In this document: in pieces, positions 25,301 through 33,069 of the stretch
How the letters are laid out: every line of letters begins with the position of its first letter
How positions within the stretch are numbered: the stretch's first letter is position 1
Origin: Aphrophora alni
Taxonomy: Eukaryota; Arthropoda; Insecta; Hemiptera; Aphrophoridae
Assembly (NCBI GenBank): GCA_963513935.1
Contig: OY740777.1
Location: forward strand, 15,797,092-15,861,091
Direction of reading: 5' to 3'
DNA length: 64,000 bases
Program-made: the position numbers and the translations under genes
The notes under the pieces: generated by a model
Databases searched by the model: none
What the model was told of the DNA's origin: nothing
Seen by the model: only the letters and a program-made list of their open reading frames with translations

Positions 25301-25401
25301 TAATTTACAAAATAAATAAAAATATAAGTAATTTTTTTTGTAACTTTACAGAAGCAAATGAAAATAGCTTTTCATTGTAAAATATGTATTTCCCTTACCA
25401 T
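1900..25401 (-). CDS. Mlc1: Myosin alkali (essential) light chain, complete split gene
   Basis: Essential light chain that binds the lever arm of muscle myosin II heavy chain in the sarcomere. Assembled from join(25401-25399, 23036-23009, 12491-12351, 10910-10743, 9980-9894, 1955-1900) on the minus strand: 483 nt, 160 residues plus stop. With the cassette exon 5385-5348 used as the end instead it is 154 residues. All introns are GT-AG; the first is phase 0 and the rest phase 1. Visible landmarks: N-terminal [10 protein letters not shown], a first EF-hand-like helix and loop ([15 protein letters not shown], about residues 14-28), a linker with [12 protein letters not shown] (49-60), FLPIF (67-71), [13 protein letters not shown] (83-95), the best-preserved EF loop at 94-105 (D, Q, N, T, E at positions 1, 3, 5, 7, 12), and DPEDEDGF (131-138). 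Length and motif order fit insect Mlc1 (about 155 residues). Introns carry most of the repeats listed below. Very confident. Confidence 0.96.
2796..2841 (+). ncRNA. Hammerhead-like motif with UUGAUAA core
   Basis: TACAC (2796-2800), core TTGATAA (2801-2807), a hairpin region, GAAAC (2829-2833), GTC (2834-2836), then GTGTA (2837-2841). TACAC and GTGTA form a perfect five-pair stem I directly abutting the core. C3-G8 of the hammerhead is replaced by U3-A8. Related copies: 13546-13583, 17320-17365 and 52566-52715. Confidence 0.45.
3124..3480 (-). repeat. Dispersed repeat family A, copy with internal duplication
   Basis: Minus-oriented copy. Typical marks on the plus strand are CCCTGATACTATTAGAGTATTTG, split here by its own duplication: about 120 bp from 3206 onward is repeated at 3329-3440 with roughly 10 percent changes. 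Ends with the TTTTTATAAGACGATGATGAC edge after a long poly(T) (about 3437-3465). No coding capacity. Family function unknown. Confidence 0.75.
3590..5280. other. AT-rich intron stretch, no features
   Basis: Part of Mlc1 intron 6. Very AT-rich, with a poly(T) run at about 3660-3679. No open frame, no recognised repeat edges and no structured element seen. Confidence 0.5.
5319..5385 (-). CDS. Mlc1: Mlc1 alternative cassette exon with its own stop codon
   Basis: After the acceptor CTGTTTTACAG (AG 5387-5386) the sequence reads, in the phase required by exon 5, [12 protein letters not shown] and then TAG at 5350-5348. A perfect donor GTAAGT follows at 5318, so this is an internal exon that ends the protein and then splices to the 3' UTR exon. 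This matches the known Drosophila Mlc1 arrangement, where a stop-containing exon is included or skipped in different muscles to give two C-termini. Only 38 nt are coding, so no ORF list would show it. Inclusion pattern here is inferred, not observed. Confidence 0.88.
7141..7740. repeat. CT-microsatellite minisatellite block
   Basis: At least five degenerate units, each a short non-CT cassette (forms of GGTCCT...CTTTGCCCCTTAAATAAA) separated by (CT)n tracts of very different length, the largest at about 7320-7395. It lies in Mlc1 intron 5. The minus-strand open frame here is only Arg-Glu repeats and is not a gene. Confidence 0.85.
8320..8445 (+). repeat. Dispersed repeat shared with about 17.02-17.15 kb
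   Basis: CACTTAACAGTTTCAAAATGG and the following TATTGAAACTCGAAAACC-like sequence recur at 17051-17130 in the same orientation with many substitutions. It starts near a TATACAGAGTGTCC end at about 8136. Noncoding. Confidence 0.55.
8870..9120 (+). pseudogene. Mariner-like transposase N-terminal fragment
   Basis: With one in-frame stop removed, the plus strand reads [10 protein letters not shown] then [20 protein letters not shown] and VRTER, the helix-turn-helix plus 'SV-D-K-RPR' stretch of insect mariner-type transposases. Only the DNA-binding half is seen; no DDE residues. Dead fragment inside Mlc1 intron 5. Confidence 0.55.
9664..9771 (-). mobile_element. tRNA-like SINE fragment
   Basis: On the minus strand an A-box-like TAGCAGTTGG (9754-9745) is followed by AAGTTCGGACTAGTGAACC and a B-box-like GGTTCGAGCTC (9688-9678), the polymerase III promoter layout of tRNA-derived SINEs. 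It shares the AGTTCGGA-TTGTGAAC-like middle with a second copy at 19331-19432. It is about 120 bp upstream, in transcript order, of Mlc1 exon 5. Confidence 0.6.
9894..9980 (-). CDS. Mlc1: Mlc1 exon 5 (last constitutive coding exon)
   Basis: 87 nt, residues 114-142. Acceptor TTGTTTACAG, donor GTGAGT at 9893. Codes [20 protein letters not shown] and EDGFVNYV, ending in phase 1 with a C that completes Pro143 with either downstream exon. If the intron were retained, translation would run on as REYLRRF and stop at TGA 9873-9871; that tail does not resemble known Mlc1 ends and is probably not used. Confidence 0.95.
10345..10665 (+). repeat. Four-unit tandem repeat of about 85 bp in Mlc1 intron 4
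   Basis: Units starting near 10352, 10434, 10517 and 10600 each contain forms of AAAACGGGTGGACATATTTT, then GATCAAATTTGG and CTAATTTTTGCCACATTTTGACG. The same core exists as single copies elsewhere in the window (for example 6060, 26050, 43790 and 55180), so this is a local amplification of a dispersed repeat. Confidence 0.75.
10743..10910 (-). CDS. Mlc1: Mlc1 exon 4 (central domain)
   Basis: 168 nt, residues 58-114. Acceptor TTGTTACAG (AG 10912-10911). The donor is GTAACT at 10742, a weaker site than the others in the gene. Codes [10 protein letters not shown], the [13 protein letters not shown] segment and the near-canonical EF loop starting at Asp94, then HILQALG. An in-frame ATG in this exon begins the longest local open frame but is internal, not the start. 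Confidence 0.95.
11648..11860 (+). pseudogene. Mariner-like transposase N-terminal fragment (HTH)
   Basis: Open from ATG 11648 to TAG 11860: [20 protein letters not shown] at the start and [20 protein letters not shown] near the end, i.e. the helix-turn-helix region of insect mariner-type transposases. No catalytic domain follows. It lies on the strand opposite Mlc1, in intron 3. Confidence 0.6.
12351..12491 (-). CDS. Mlc1: Mlc1 exon 3 (first EF-hand region)
   Basis: 141 nt, residues 11-58. Acceptor TTACTCAG (AG 12493-12492), donor GTAAGT at 12350. Codes the helix [10 protein letters not shown], the degenerate EF loop with GNGTID, then [19 protein letters not shown]. The reading frame stays open a little past both splice sites, but the flanking residues do not fit the family. 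Intron 2 upstream is 10.5 kb, the largest in the gene. Confidence 0.95.
13203..13295 (+). repeat. 18-bp minisatellite
   Basis: About five units of AGGGACAGTTATCTAGGG type. The flanks (CACACGACTTAG before, GACAGTTATTTTTATAAAGT after) match a non-expanded sequence at about 27608-27655, which contains one unit, so the array grew from a dispersed repeat. Confidence 0.8.
13546..13583 (+). other. Decayed hammerhead-like motif (family of 2796)
   Basis: TTTGATAACGAGAGTTT, then ACACTC and CACGTCGTGTAT. The GAAAC box has decayed to AAACAC. Recognised by alignment to the copies at 2796 and 52674. No longer expected to fold as a ribozyme. Confidence 0.4.
14490..14720 (+). repeat. Dispersed repeat family A, diverged copy
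   Basis: ATCTCTCGGTCATCATCGCC at the start, TACTTTAATAGCGTCACTAT in the middle, then a TATCCGGCTAGGTT form of the shared GATCCAGCTAGGT. Noncoding. Confidence 0.65.
16160..16540. other. Locally CpG-rich intron patch
   Basis: About 16250-16330 is richer in CG (GCGCAATCGTG, GCGAAGCGAAGCCGATCTCGG) than the surrounding intron. No gene or element recognised. Confidence 0.3.
17320..17365 (-). ncRNA. Hammerhead-like motif with UUGAUAA core
   Basis: Minus strand: AACAC (17365-17361), core TTGATAA (17360-17354), hairpin region, GAAAC, GTT, then GTGTT (17324-17320). Stem I AACAC/GTGTT is perfect. The cleavage triplet GUU is less usual than GUC. Same family as 2796. Confidence 0.4.
17643..18210 (-). 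mobile_element. Decayed mariner-type element with inverted ends
   Basis: Two pairs of inverted sequences flank a transposase C-terminus: a CATTTTG...CCGCCATTTTGAAATTA stretch plus TAGGAATAGGGTCATG at 17643-17697 mirrors about 18155-18210, and ACAGGTGGACAAAATGAGTT with CTTACCTTTAA at 17811-17850 mirrors 18118-18155. Terminal duplications are not clear. Confidence 0.55.
17909..18142 (-). pseudogene. Mariner-like transposase C-terminal fragment
   Basis: [18 protein letters not shown] (around residues 15-32) matches the 'PDL-PLD-FLW-Y-K' motif carrying the last acidic residue of mariner/Tc1-type DDE transposases. [10 protein letters not shown] and [10 protein letters not shown] follow, as at the family's C-terminus. 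The upstream catalytic part is absent, so it is inactive. Confidence 0.7.
19331..19432 (-). mobile_element. tRNA-like SINE fragment
   Basis: Minus strand: GTGTGGCTCGGTTGGTAGA (A-box-like) followed by CTACAGTTCGGATTTGTGAAC, homologous to the copy at 9664-9771. The B box is not recognisable. Bounded by the short inverted ends ATACAGAAG and CTTCTGTAT. Confidence 0.5.
20224..20759. mobile_element. Foldback (long inverted repeat) element, about 0.54 kb
   Basis: The left end TAATTATGTATTGAAGCTTCC mirrors the right end; the pairing continues through GTTGCTAAAAATCATGCAAA and AAACAATTTTCAAATCTC and, further in, through ACACAAGGAATTTAG. Arms are about 200 bp with moderate divergence. No coding potential; a non-autonomous DNA element by structure. 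Confidence 0.75.
20950..23008. other. AT-rich intron stretch, no features
   Basis: Part of Mlc1 intron 2. I see no gene, clear repeat edges or tandem array. Confidence 0.4.
23009..23036 (-). CDS. Mlc1: Mlc1 exon 2 (N-terminal micro-exon, 28 nt)
   Basis: Codes ADLGSKDLE plus the first base of Arg11. The acceptor TTTTTACAG lies just upstream (AG at 23038-23037) and the donor GTAAGT follows at 23008. The final C joins GA of exon 3 to give CGA. At 28 nt it is too short for ORF finding; it was recognised by sequence resemblance to other insect Mlc1 N-termini and by matching phase. Confidence 0.92.
23410..23640 (+). repeat. Repeat duplicated at 24300-24530
   Basis: TTTACTACTCGAATAAATCCAG at the start and GCCGTGTTGTTGCGCAATAAA at the end align with 24308-24530 along their length at roughly 70 percent. 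An old direct duplication in Mlc1 intron 1. Noncoding. Confidence 0.6.
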
Positions 25402-25530
25402 TGTGTGTTGTGAGATGTGCCGCCAGTGACTCCTGAATCACAAGTGTTCTAGGGAAATTAAATTAGCTAGACGTCGCCTTCGCTCAAACTTGGCAACGCC
25501 GCATATTATGGTGAAGATGTCCCCAAATTC
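25399..25530 (-). promoter_or_regulatory. Mlc1: Mlc1 exon 1 (5' UTR plus ATG) and proximal promoter area
   Basis: The start codon is 25401-25399, preceded by CACACA (a good insect start context) and followed directly by the donor GTAAGG at 25398. Exon 1 therefore codes only Met, and exon 2 continues with Ala-Asp-Leu, the usual start of insect Mlc1. Upstream sequence up to about 25530 is richer in CpG than its surroundings and contains GACGTC at about 25470. An AT-rich stretch (TAATTTAAT, about 25459-25467) could act as a weak TATA about 30 bp before a TTCAGG. The transcription start cannot be fixed from sequence alone. Confidence 0.75.
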
Positions 25531-26170
25531 CCAATCTTCTAGCATTGTTTTCATTTTTTTAAACCAAACCTTGTAACCCCGGATTTTGGCACAACCTTTT
25601 AGAGTAGTCAGCTTACAAGTTAGCGCTTGCCAAAAATTCCTCCTAAATTGTTATTTTTTTCTTTTTTTATATTTACGTTCGGTAATATCGAGAATGCACA
25701 TGACGTCACAAATTATGACGGTTAAAAATTGAGTGGGAAATTGTGTTTTTATAGTTTAAAAATATACTAAAATTGACCTATACATTTTGTTTACTTCGTC
25801 TCATTACAAAAACAAAGACCCAGAATTTGTTTCTCTAATGAAATATTTTAAGTATATCCTAGAAATGTGGTAATCTAAAAAAATAAACATCCTTATATTT
25901 TATCATGTTTTGCAATATAGAGAAAGATTTGTAATGGGTCAAAAATTTATGTTGAAGCAATCAATGTTCATTAAAATATCCATTTTACGAACCCCTATAT
26001 CAAACATTTTCTTTTTGTATAAAAATCCGTCTTGCAGTGTATTAGAGAACAAACGGACGAGCTGATTTTTATCAAATTTGCGAACATATTTTAGTCCATA
26101 TCACCAAAGTGTTACAGCAAAATCTAGATGATTCTGCCATGAGATCAAAACACAAAATAGCGGTTTAAAA

Positions 26171-26329
26171 TACAGGATAACAAACAAACAGAACACAATT
26201 CTCATAAAAAATAAGTTTGATTGGTGTAGCTCGTGTATCACTGAAGAGGACGACCTTGTCGTTGAAACGCGTCTGATACTTAGGCGTATTTTTTATGAGA
26301 ATTGTGTTCTGTTTGTTTGTTATCCTGTA
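26171..26329. mobile_element. Short inverted-repeat element enclosing a hammerhead ribozyme
   Basis: Perfect 43-bp inverted repeats (26171-26213 and 26287-26329) begin TACAGGATAACAAACAAACA. Between them lies one hammerhead motif. A related element, itself folded back, is at 45718-45996; both are followed on the right by CTCATAAGTCAAGCTCAACA, so the repeat unit extends about 40 bp past the inverted repeat. Confidence 0.8.
26235..26279 (+). ncRNA. Hammerhead ribozyme, full consensus core
   Basis: Stem I GTATCA (26235-26240) pairs perfectly with TGATAC (26274-26279). Core CTGAAGA (26241-26247) fits CUGANGA. Stem II contains ACGAC/GTCGT with a CTT loop. GAAA is at 26264-26267. Stem III is reduced to A-U and C-G around GC, and the cleavage triplet GUC is at 26271-26273. 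The stem III segment ACGCGU is self-complementary, so two molecules could share an extended stem III, as proposed for minimal hammerheads of Penelope-like elements. This is the best candidate in the window for a working ribozyme. Confidence 0.75.
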
Positions 26330-27954
26330 TAATTTTTCTCATAAGTCAAGCTCAACATTTAATATAAATATATCGTTTAAAATGTTGATGAAATATTTCT
26401 CAAATGTAACCTCTAAAAACTCAAATGTTGAACGTCAACTTCCCAAAAAAACCAGTTCAGGAGTAATCGGTAAAATAGGAAATTGAATAGACACCGTAGT
26501 AAAAGGTAATATATCTCAATATCTAATCAAACGATTTTGATTATATTTGTTTAATGTGAAGTTTATAACCAAAACGTAAGTAAAAGGAATTTCAGGTTTG
26601 TGTTTAAAGTACTGAAAAGAATCTGACCGTTGTTGTTTTAGTTTTTAACAATTTGAAACATATTTTTTTTTCAAATCGACAGTCAATCTATTTTGAAACA
26701 TAATGTTGAGTTAAATTAATTATGAAGCAACTCGATTACCCTTGAATGAATAACAGCAAAGAATTACGATACACATATTACTCAAGTAGAACTTCGTTTT
26801 TGGTATACAATAAAATTTTCCCCACCTAAAAAAACGACCCAGAATGTACCTAAAAATTTTCAAATTATACCTGTATTTTTTATTACAAAAATTCCATATT
26901 AGTCAGATTTTAAGATGATTTTATTGTTGGTATTTTTTTTTTAACTACAACAGAACTGTTTTAAGTAAAGCTCGCAAAGTTGATGAAATTAAAAAATGTT
27001 TACCCTATAACCAAAACTAGATTCTAACCAAACAAAAAATTTGACAGAAAGGTAAGCACTAAAAAAATTCAATTTATCCTAACAATCTAGAAACGTGTAA
27101 AATGAGAATTTTAGTTTGTGTTATCCAACACTGAACTATTAAAAGACGAATTTTATTTCACAAATTTCAACGTGCGCTTTATCAATTAAATTTATCAATT
27201 TAAATAAAGTCTAAACGTCCTTTGTTTGTGTCCTTAGAGTAATCGTATTTTATTGAAACCGAACTTTTAATGGCGGCTGTCAAAGTTCATGTTTTTGGCA
27301 GTTATTCTTTGAAACTTTTTTTTTCTCAGGTTTGGGACAAAAAATATAACTATAACTTGAACGAAATCTGTATAATCTATTTTGAGAAATCGTGTATTTT
27401 ATAACCTCCATGGCCGATTATTTTATTATTATTATTGTTATTATTGTTGTTATTTCATATAGATATATATCAGGATTTGGCTTTTTTTTTAAGAAATGGC
27501 GACAAATACCTTTTGTATAAAAATCGTAATTTTATGTTTTTTTTCTTATGGCAGCTTCCTCCAAATTTTAAGTTATTAAATAAAAGAATCAAACGTGAAC
27601 TAAAACCACACGACTTAGAGTCCATAGTTACAGAGGGACAGTTATTTTTATAAAGTCTAAATCTTTAGGGCGGCAGATTAAATTGTACAGACAGAGAGAC
27701 ACTCATATGAAATCTTAAAGATCTTTGTCTTACGTAGGAACCATAATAAAACGAAATTAATAAAACTCCAATCTATCTGTTAATGTCTATTAAATTGTTT
27801 GTGTCACATCTCACAAAAATGCTTTTAAAACATAAGCTACGCATTTCTCATTGTGTGGTTAAATTAATTAACTACAATATATCATTTAGCACTGTAATTT
27901 AATATAAATCCAAATATATATATATATATATATATATATAAGATTCCTATTTTG

Positions 27955-28372
27955 TAGGAAATCATTTGTGTTATAATATGTTTTCTCCAGCAACATTTGC
28001 TTCAGTTTTTGTTTGAATAGTGATATTTTTAGAATTTTAAATGTAGAATTTAACTGATTGTAAAATTTGAAGCCCTTATAATATAAAGGACTCCTTTCCA
28101 GCAGAGTAAACCTGTGAATCGCGTACAACATTGCTTCTCTGTTCCTTGTGCCATAATTGTGGTGCACACAATTTTTTGCAAACAACTGCTTGTGACAGTT
28201 CACAAAACATAAGGCTTGAAACAAATAAAGAGATGGTAACGTTACAATTTCGAAATCTTTAAATAATCCTTTACAAGAGTGAAATTTAGGTTTATTTAAC
28301 ATAATTCTTAGATATTTTTTTGAATCATTTTTTTGTTTGTTCCTTAGTCTCCCCAGAATATAATCCCATATT
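27955..28372 (-). pseudogene. Non-LTR retrotransposon ORF2 C-terminal fragment
   Basis: Minus strand reads KPKFHSCKGLFKDFEIVTLP, then LYLFQALCFVNCHKQLF, HNYGTRNREAML, FTLLERSPLYYKGFKFYNQL and ending LLEKTYYNTNDFLQ. This is the typical tail behind the reverse transcriptase of jockey/CR1-like LINEs. Upstream sequence to 28372 is homologous to the copy at 31130 but has frameshifts. It is cut by an (AT)n tract at 27913-27941. Confidence 0.75.
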
Positions 28373-28385
28373 TAATATATAATCC

Positions 28386-28388
<3 letters not shown>

Positions 28389-28427
<39 letters not shown>

Positions 28428-28436
28428 TATATATTA
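28389..28436. repeat. (AT)n microsatellite
   Basis: An alternating TA tract, interrupted by AAA near its end, directly beyond the 5' break of the LINE fragment at 27955-28372. Another (AT)n tract lies at the opposite break (27913-27941). Confidence 0.85.
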
Positions 28437-29768
28437 GTTAATATATATAACAATTATATTAGTTAATTCATGCCGTGTACAAGTTGGGGAGAGTAGACAT
28501 GATAACTAGCACTTTAAATTGGGCCTAGCGCCAACATTTTAATCTTTTCGTCAAATAAAAATACATATTCATTATCAGAAGAACTTCTAGTTTGGTATTC
28601 TCCCTCCCCCAATATTCAACTCGAAAGTTTTTGTCCCTTAACTACTCCAAAATCTTTTTTTGTTCTATTTTTCCTATATGTGGGACAATACAAAGAATAT
28701 AAATTCAAAGTTTTGAAATATGTAGGATTTATCGTCTTATCTATGTAGACAGATTGCGACTTACAGATAGGGGGACGGACATACCCTCGCGTGAAATTAT
28801 AAGCGTTCTTGGTTTTACTTGCGGACCCCAAATAATTTTAAAAAGGCTCCAAAATATATGCCACATTTTATTAGCAACTGTCTACGTATTGGTGTTATAA
28901 ATAAGACAAACATAAGGCTCCAGACAAATAAATATCATTCCAAAAACAAAATGGAATTATCCCCAATAAAACTCAACATTGTTCTTTTTTCTTTTTTTTT
29001 TTACCAACATAAGATTTTCTCTATACTACGAAAAAAACATAGTTTCTAGAATTTCAAAATTTGCTTCAAACAAAAACAGTTCCTTCTTATTTGTATCCGA
29101 GATAATTGTATGCAGCTTTGCAATCTGTATTAGTTAAAAACATATCCATAAACACACAAATAAAGACAAAGTTCTTTGTAGCGACAATGTAAGTCGCATA
29201 CACTTTGTATGAAAGCGTGTGTAATTTAGTTTCCATTATTTATTGACGTTTCTGTGCCACCCTCACAATCTCGTCAGACAGAAGATTATTGTAATCAACG
29301 GAAAAACACGTCCCTGTTTGTCAAATAAGGGTGACATTTACATCCCTCAGTTCTGTAATCTCCTGACTAGACATCTGACAACTTAAGACGACTTCCAGTC
29401 TAATGAAATGAAAACCTTTGTATTGCGACTCTCTTGACAAGAACTGATTTTATAAAGTAAAAAAGACGCTTGTTTTGTGACTGTAAAATTACATCGAGAT
29501 TTCTGGTTTGAATCTAATCAAATACTTTAGAAATAATCGATTTACAAAATGATCTGTTTCAGTTTGTTCATACGAAACACAGTCGAAGGCTTAAAAAATG
29601 TACACGGTTAGACATTTAGTTAGGCGAAATTTTACACTTGGATGGGTTTTGACTTTTATTACAATGCTACAATATTTTTCTTATTACTGATTACTAGAGA
29701 TAGGGATAAAACCGAGATAGAGTGGTAACATAGGGAATCAAGTCGCGAAAATAGTTATTTGTGCAACT

Positions 29769-29871
29769 AGTGAGCAAAGTGCCACTTTTTTAAAAGAGAG
29801 AAAAATGTTGACGCACGAGGCTTGCCGAGTTCGTCAATTTTATCGAGTTTAAAAAAGACACTTTGCTCACG
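29769..29871. repeat. Short inverted repeat
   Basis: GTGAGCAAAGTGCCACTTTT (from 29769) mirrors AAAAAGACACTTTGCTCAC (ends about 29871) with one mismatch; the loop is about 60 bp. A further GAGTGAGCAAAGTAGTGGGC occurs at about 30281, so it is probably the end of a larger unrecognised element. Confidence 0.5.
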
Positions 29872-30535
29872 AATTGCACATTATACTTTGTCTAAAGTTG
29901 TTATTTTGTGACAAATAAAAAACATACTTCAGCAGTAACACAATTTAATAAAACATTAATTTAATACAATAGTGTTTTCAACCTCACGTCAAAACTGAGG
30001 TTATTTATGAATATTACAAATAACGTAGGTGTATTGTTGAGGAAACGGGATTGCCAACGTCAAAACTCGGCAAACGAAAAATATTCTCCGTGTACATACA
30101 CTGTCAATCATCTTTATGAATAATTACTTCCTTTTTCAACTTTAAAACGTTGTTTTGTTGTTTCTTTGTGTTATTTTACATGTAAGAATTAATCTAACAT
30201 ACATACGGGACATTTCCTGTACATTATAAATCAATTCAAATAAACTTAACCTAAATTTCGTTTTGTTCGGTTGCCATTCGGAGTGAGCAAAGTAGTGGGC
30301 AAAGTGAAACTGTTGAGAAACCAGCTGTTTTGCAAACGAATTTAAATGAACAAAATGCCACTTTGTCAACAATTGTAGACAAAAGAAGATTAAATAGTGA
30401 ATCTAAGTGGAACAAACACAAAAGTTTCATAGAATATTACCAAAATTACAGGATTTTTTTTTTTTTTAAGTTATAAAGCAAAGCAAAAAAGATGTCAAAT
30501 AATAACTTTATTTAAAATTCACAAAAAAAAAAATC

Positions 30536-31890
30536 ACAAGCCACTTGGGATATTATTAAAGCTGAACTGGATACAGCAAAAATATGGAGAAGATCACTAC
30601 AGAACTGTTTATAGACGATAGGTTAGTGAATAATTCAAAACAACTTATACCAGAATTTAATAATTTTTTTATAAACATTGATAAGAAATTGGGAAAAGGG
30701 TGTTTTCTGAAGGAGGTATGTTAAAATCAAAACTTTTTCAAGGTGACAGTTATAATAAATATTGTAATTTATCTTTTTCTTTTAAAGAAGTGGCAGAGTT
30801 TGAAACCAATTACTCAAATTTTAAATAGGTATTTTAGAGAGGGAATTTTTCCAGATAAACTCAAATATTCCATAATAAAACCATTGTTTGAAACAAGTTC
30901 TAGAACGGAGAGAGGAAATTATCGTCCAGTTTCATTGCTGTCTAATATCTCTAAAATTACATATTACAATCTGGTAGAGATTGATCACCATAAAATTGGA
31001 AAACACATCTAAAAATTCTAATTAAGAAATTAAATATGCCTGTTTTCAAATGATGATTTTTTTTAATATCACAGATATTATAACCATAAAACTGTGTACT
31101 ACAGTTATTTTTTCGGCAAATTAAATATGGGATTATACTCTGGGGAGACTATGGAAACAAACAATATTTTTATGATTCAAAAAAATATCTAAGAATTATG
31201 TTAAATAAACCTAAATTTCACTCTTGTAAAGGATTTCGAAATTGTAACGTAACCATCTTTTTATTTGTTTCAAGCCTTATGTTTTGTGCACTGTCACAAG
31301 CAGCTGTTTGCAAAAAATTGTGTGCACCACAATTATGGCACAAGGAACAGAGAAGCAATGTTGTACCTGATTCACAGGCTTACCCTGCTGGAAAGGATTC
31401 CTTTATATAAGGGCTTCAAATTTTACAATCAGTTAAATTCATTTAAAATTCTAGAAATATCACTATTCAAACAAAAACTGAAGCAAATGTTGCTGGAGAA
31501 AACATATTATAACACAAATGATTTCCTACAAGATCTGAGAAATTATCAATCATGTAAATATTTGTTACTGTTATGTTTTTATGTTTATTGATTGTGTTTG
31601 GTATTGTTATGCGTGTGAATGCAATTTGCTCATCTGTGTGTGTGTAAATTTTTTAATATATTTAATAGCCTATTTATTTCTTGAACAGACTAAAAAAATA
31701 GAAGTAATTAACGGACTTATATGATCTATTGTGACTAGTTTTATTCTTAGTCATGTAATGTTAAATTAATATTTATTATATGTGTTATTACTGTAATTAT
31801 GTGTTATTTGAAGACAAGCTGCCTACCTTTAACAGTCTCAATGTTATCCAATCAGGTTTAATGCAGTGAAATGAAATAAATAAATGAAAT
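30536..31890 (+). pseudogene. Non-LTR retrotransposon (LINE), decayed, with 3' end
   Basis: In order: ATWDIIKAELDTAK with LFIDDRLVNNSKQ and EFNNFFINID (30545-30690), the region before the reverse transcriptase; then ITQILNRYFREGIFPDKLKY, IIKPLFE and ERGNYRPVSLLSNISKI (30800-30960), the N-terminal reverse transcriptase motifs; a large deletion removing the catalytic palm; then ILWGDYGNKQYFY to NTNDFLQ (31131-31531) with an 11-bp frameshifting deletion near 31236; then an untranslated 3' region ending TGAAATAAATAAATGAAA at about 31890. Inactive. Same family as 27955-28372. Confidence 0.8.
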
Positions 31891-32160
31891 CCAGAATGAC
31901 TCTATTTTTTGTGACTCACAGATCAAATTCTACGTTATAGTTTAATTATCTGCTTCTGAAATAATTACAAGTTTCCTAATACACGGATTTTGCTCACCCT
32001 GTTTGCAATTCTTAAAGATGTTCGTCCAAAGTCTCAATTCTCCTAGAAACCTCTTACTCGCCATGTCCGTCTGGCTATCTTCAAGAATTTCTGAAGCACT
32101 TACCCTTGATCAATCCTGGCCTACTGACTATGTTTCCTCCCACCAGCATATCATTGTTTA

Positions 32161-33051
32161 TACAGGGTGATTCACGAAGTTATCCCCACACTTATACAGC
32201 TCATTCTAAGAGTAAAAATAATGAAAAAAGTTCATATAAACATATGTCCTATCTCGTTTCGTTTAGCGTCTGTCTGTCTGTATGTGTTTTTTAGAAACAA
32301 ATTTCTATCTTAAAAATGGTTTGAGATATCAAGTTGAAACTTTTAACATTTAATGACCTTATTAGTGTGCATCTTAGATAAAAGTTAATAATATCATTTA
32401 CAGAAACAAAATGGCGGTCATTTAAAATGATCAAATCCTAATAACTTTAAAACGAGTGATGTTACAAAAAAAAGGAAAGATACATAAAAAATAGCCCCTT
32501 TTAATACAAGCATTTTGGTACCTGGTTTATTGATCTAAGATAAGTAGTAATAGAAATAAGTAAGATGTTTTAATGTTGTGTGTGATTTGATTTTGAAAAT
32601 GCATTGCAATTATGAATAAAACACAAACCTTTACTTGGGAAATCTTACTTATTTCTGTTACTACTTATCTTAGATCAATAAACCAGGTACCAAAATACTT
32701 GTATTAAAAGGGGCTAGTTTTTATGTATCTTGCCTTTTTTTTGTAACATCACTCGTTTTAAAGTTATTAGGATTTGAACATTTTAAATGACCGCCATTTT
32801 GTTTCTGTAAATAATATTATTTTGAAACTTTTATCTAAGATGCACACTAATAAGGTCATTAAATGTAAAAAGTTTCAACTTGATATCTCAAACCATTTTT
32901 AAGATAGAAATTTTTTTCTAAAAAACACATACAGACAGACAGACGCTAAACGAAACGAGATAGGACATATGTTTATATGAACTTTTTTCATTATTTTTAC
33001 TAGTAGAATGAGCTGTATAAGTGTGGGGATAACTTCGTGAATCACCCTGTA
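32161..33051. mobile_element. Large foldback element, 0.89 kb, ends TACAGGGTGATTCAC
   Basis: Arms 32161-32566 and 32642-33051 are inverted copies with only scattered differences and a 75-bp spacer. A TA on both sides would fit a TA target duplication. In addition ATATCATTGT occurs immediately outside on the right (33051-33060) and three bases out on the left (32148-32157), which could be a longer duplication. Noncoding. A solo right end (CAATCACCCTGTA) is at about 36097-36109. Confidence 0.88.
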
Positions 33052-33069
33052 TATCATTGTAGCATTAAT

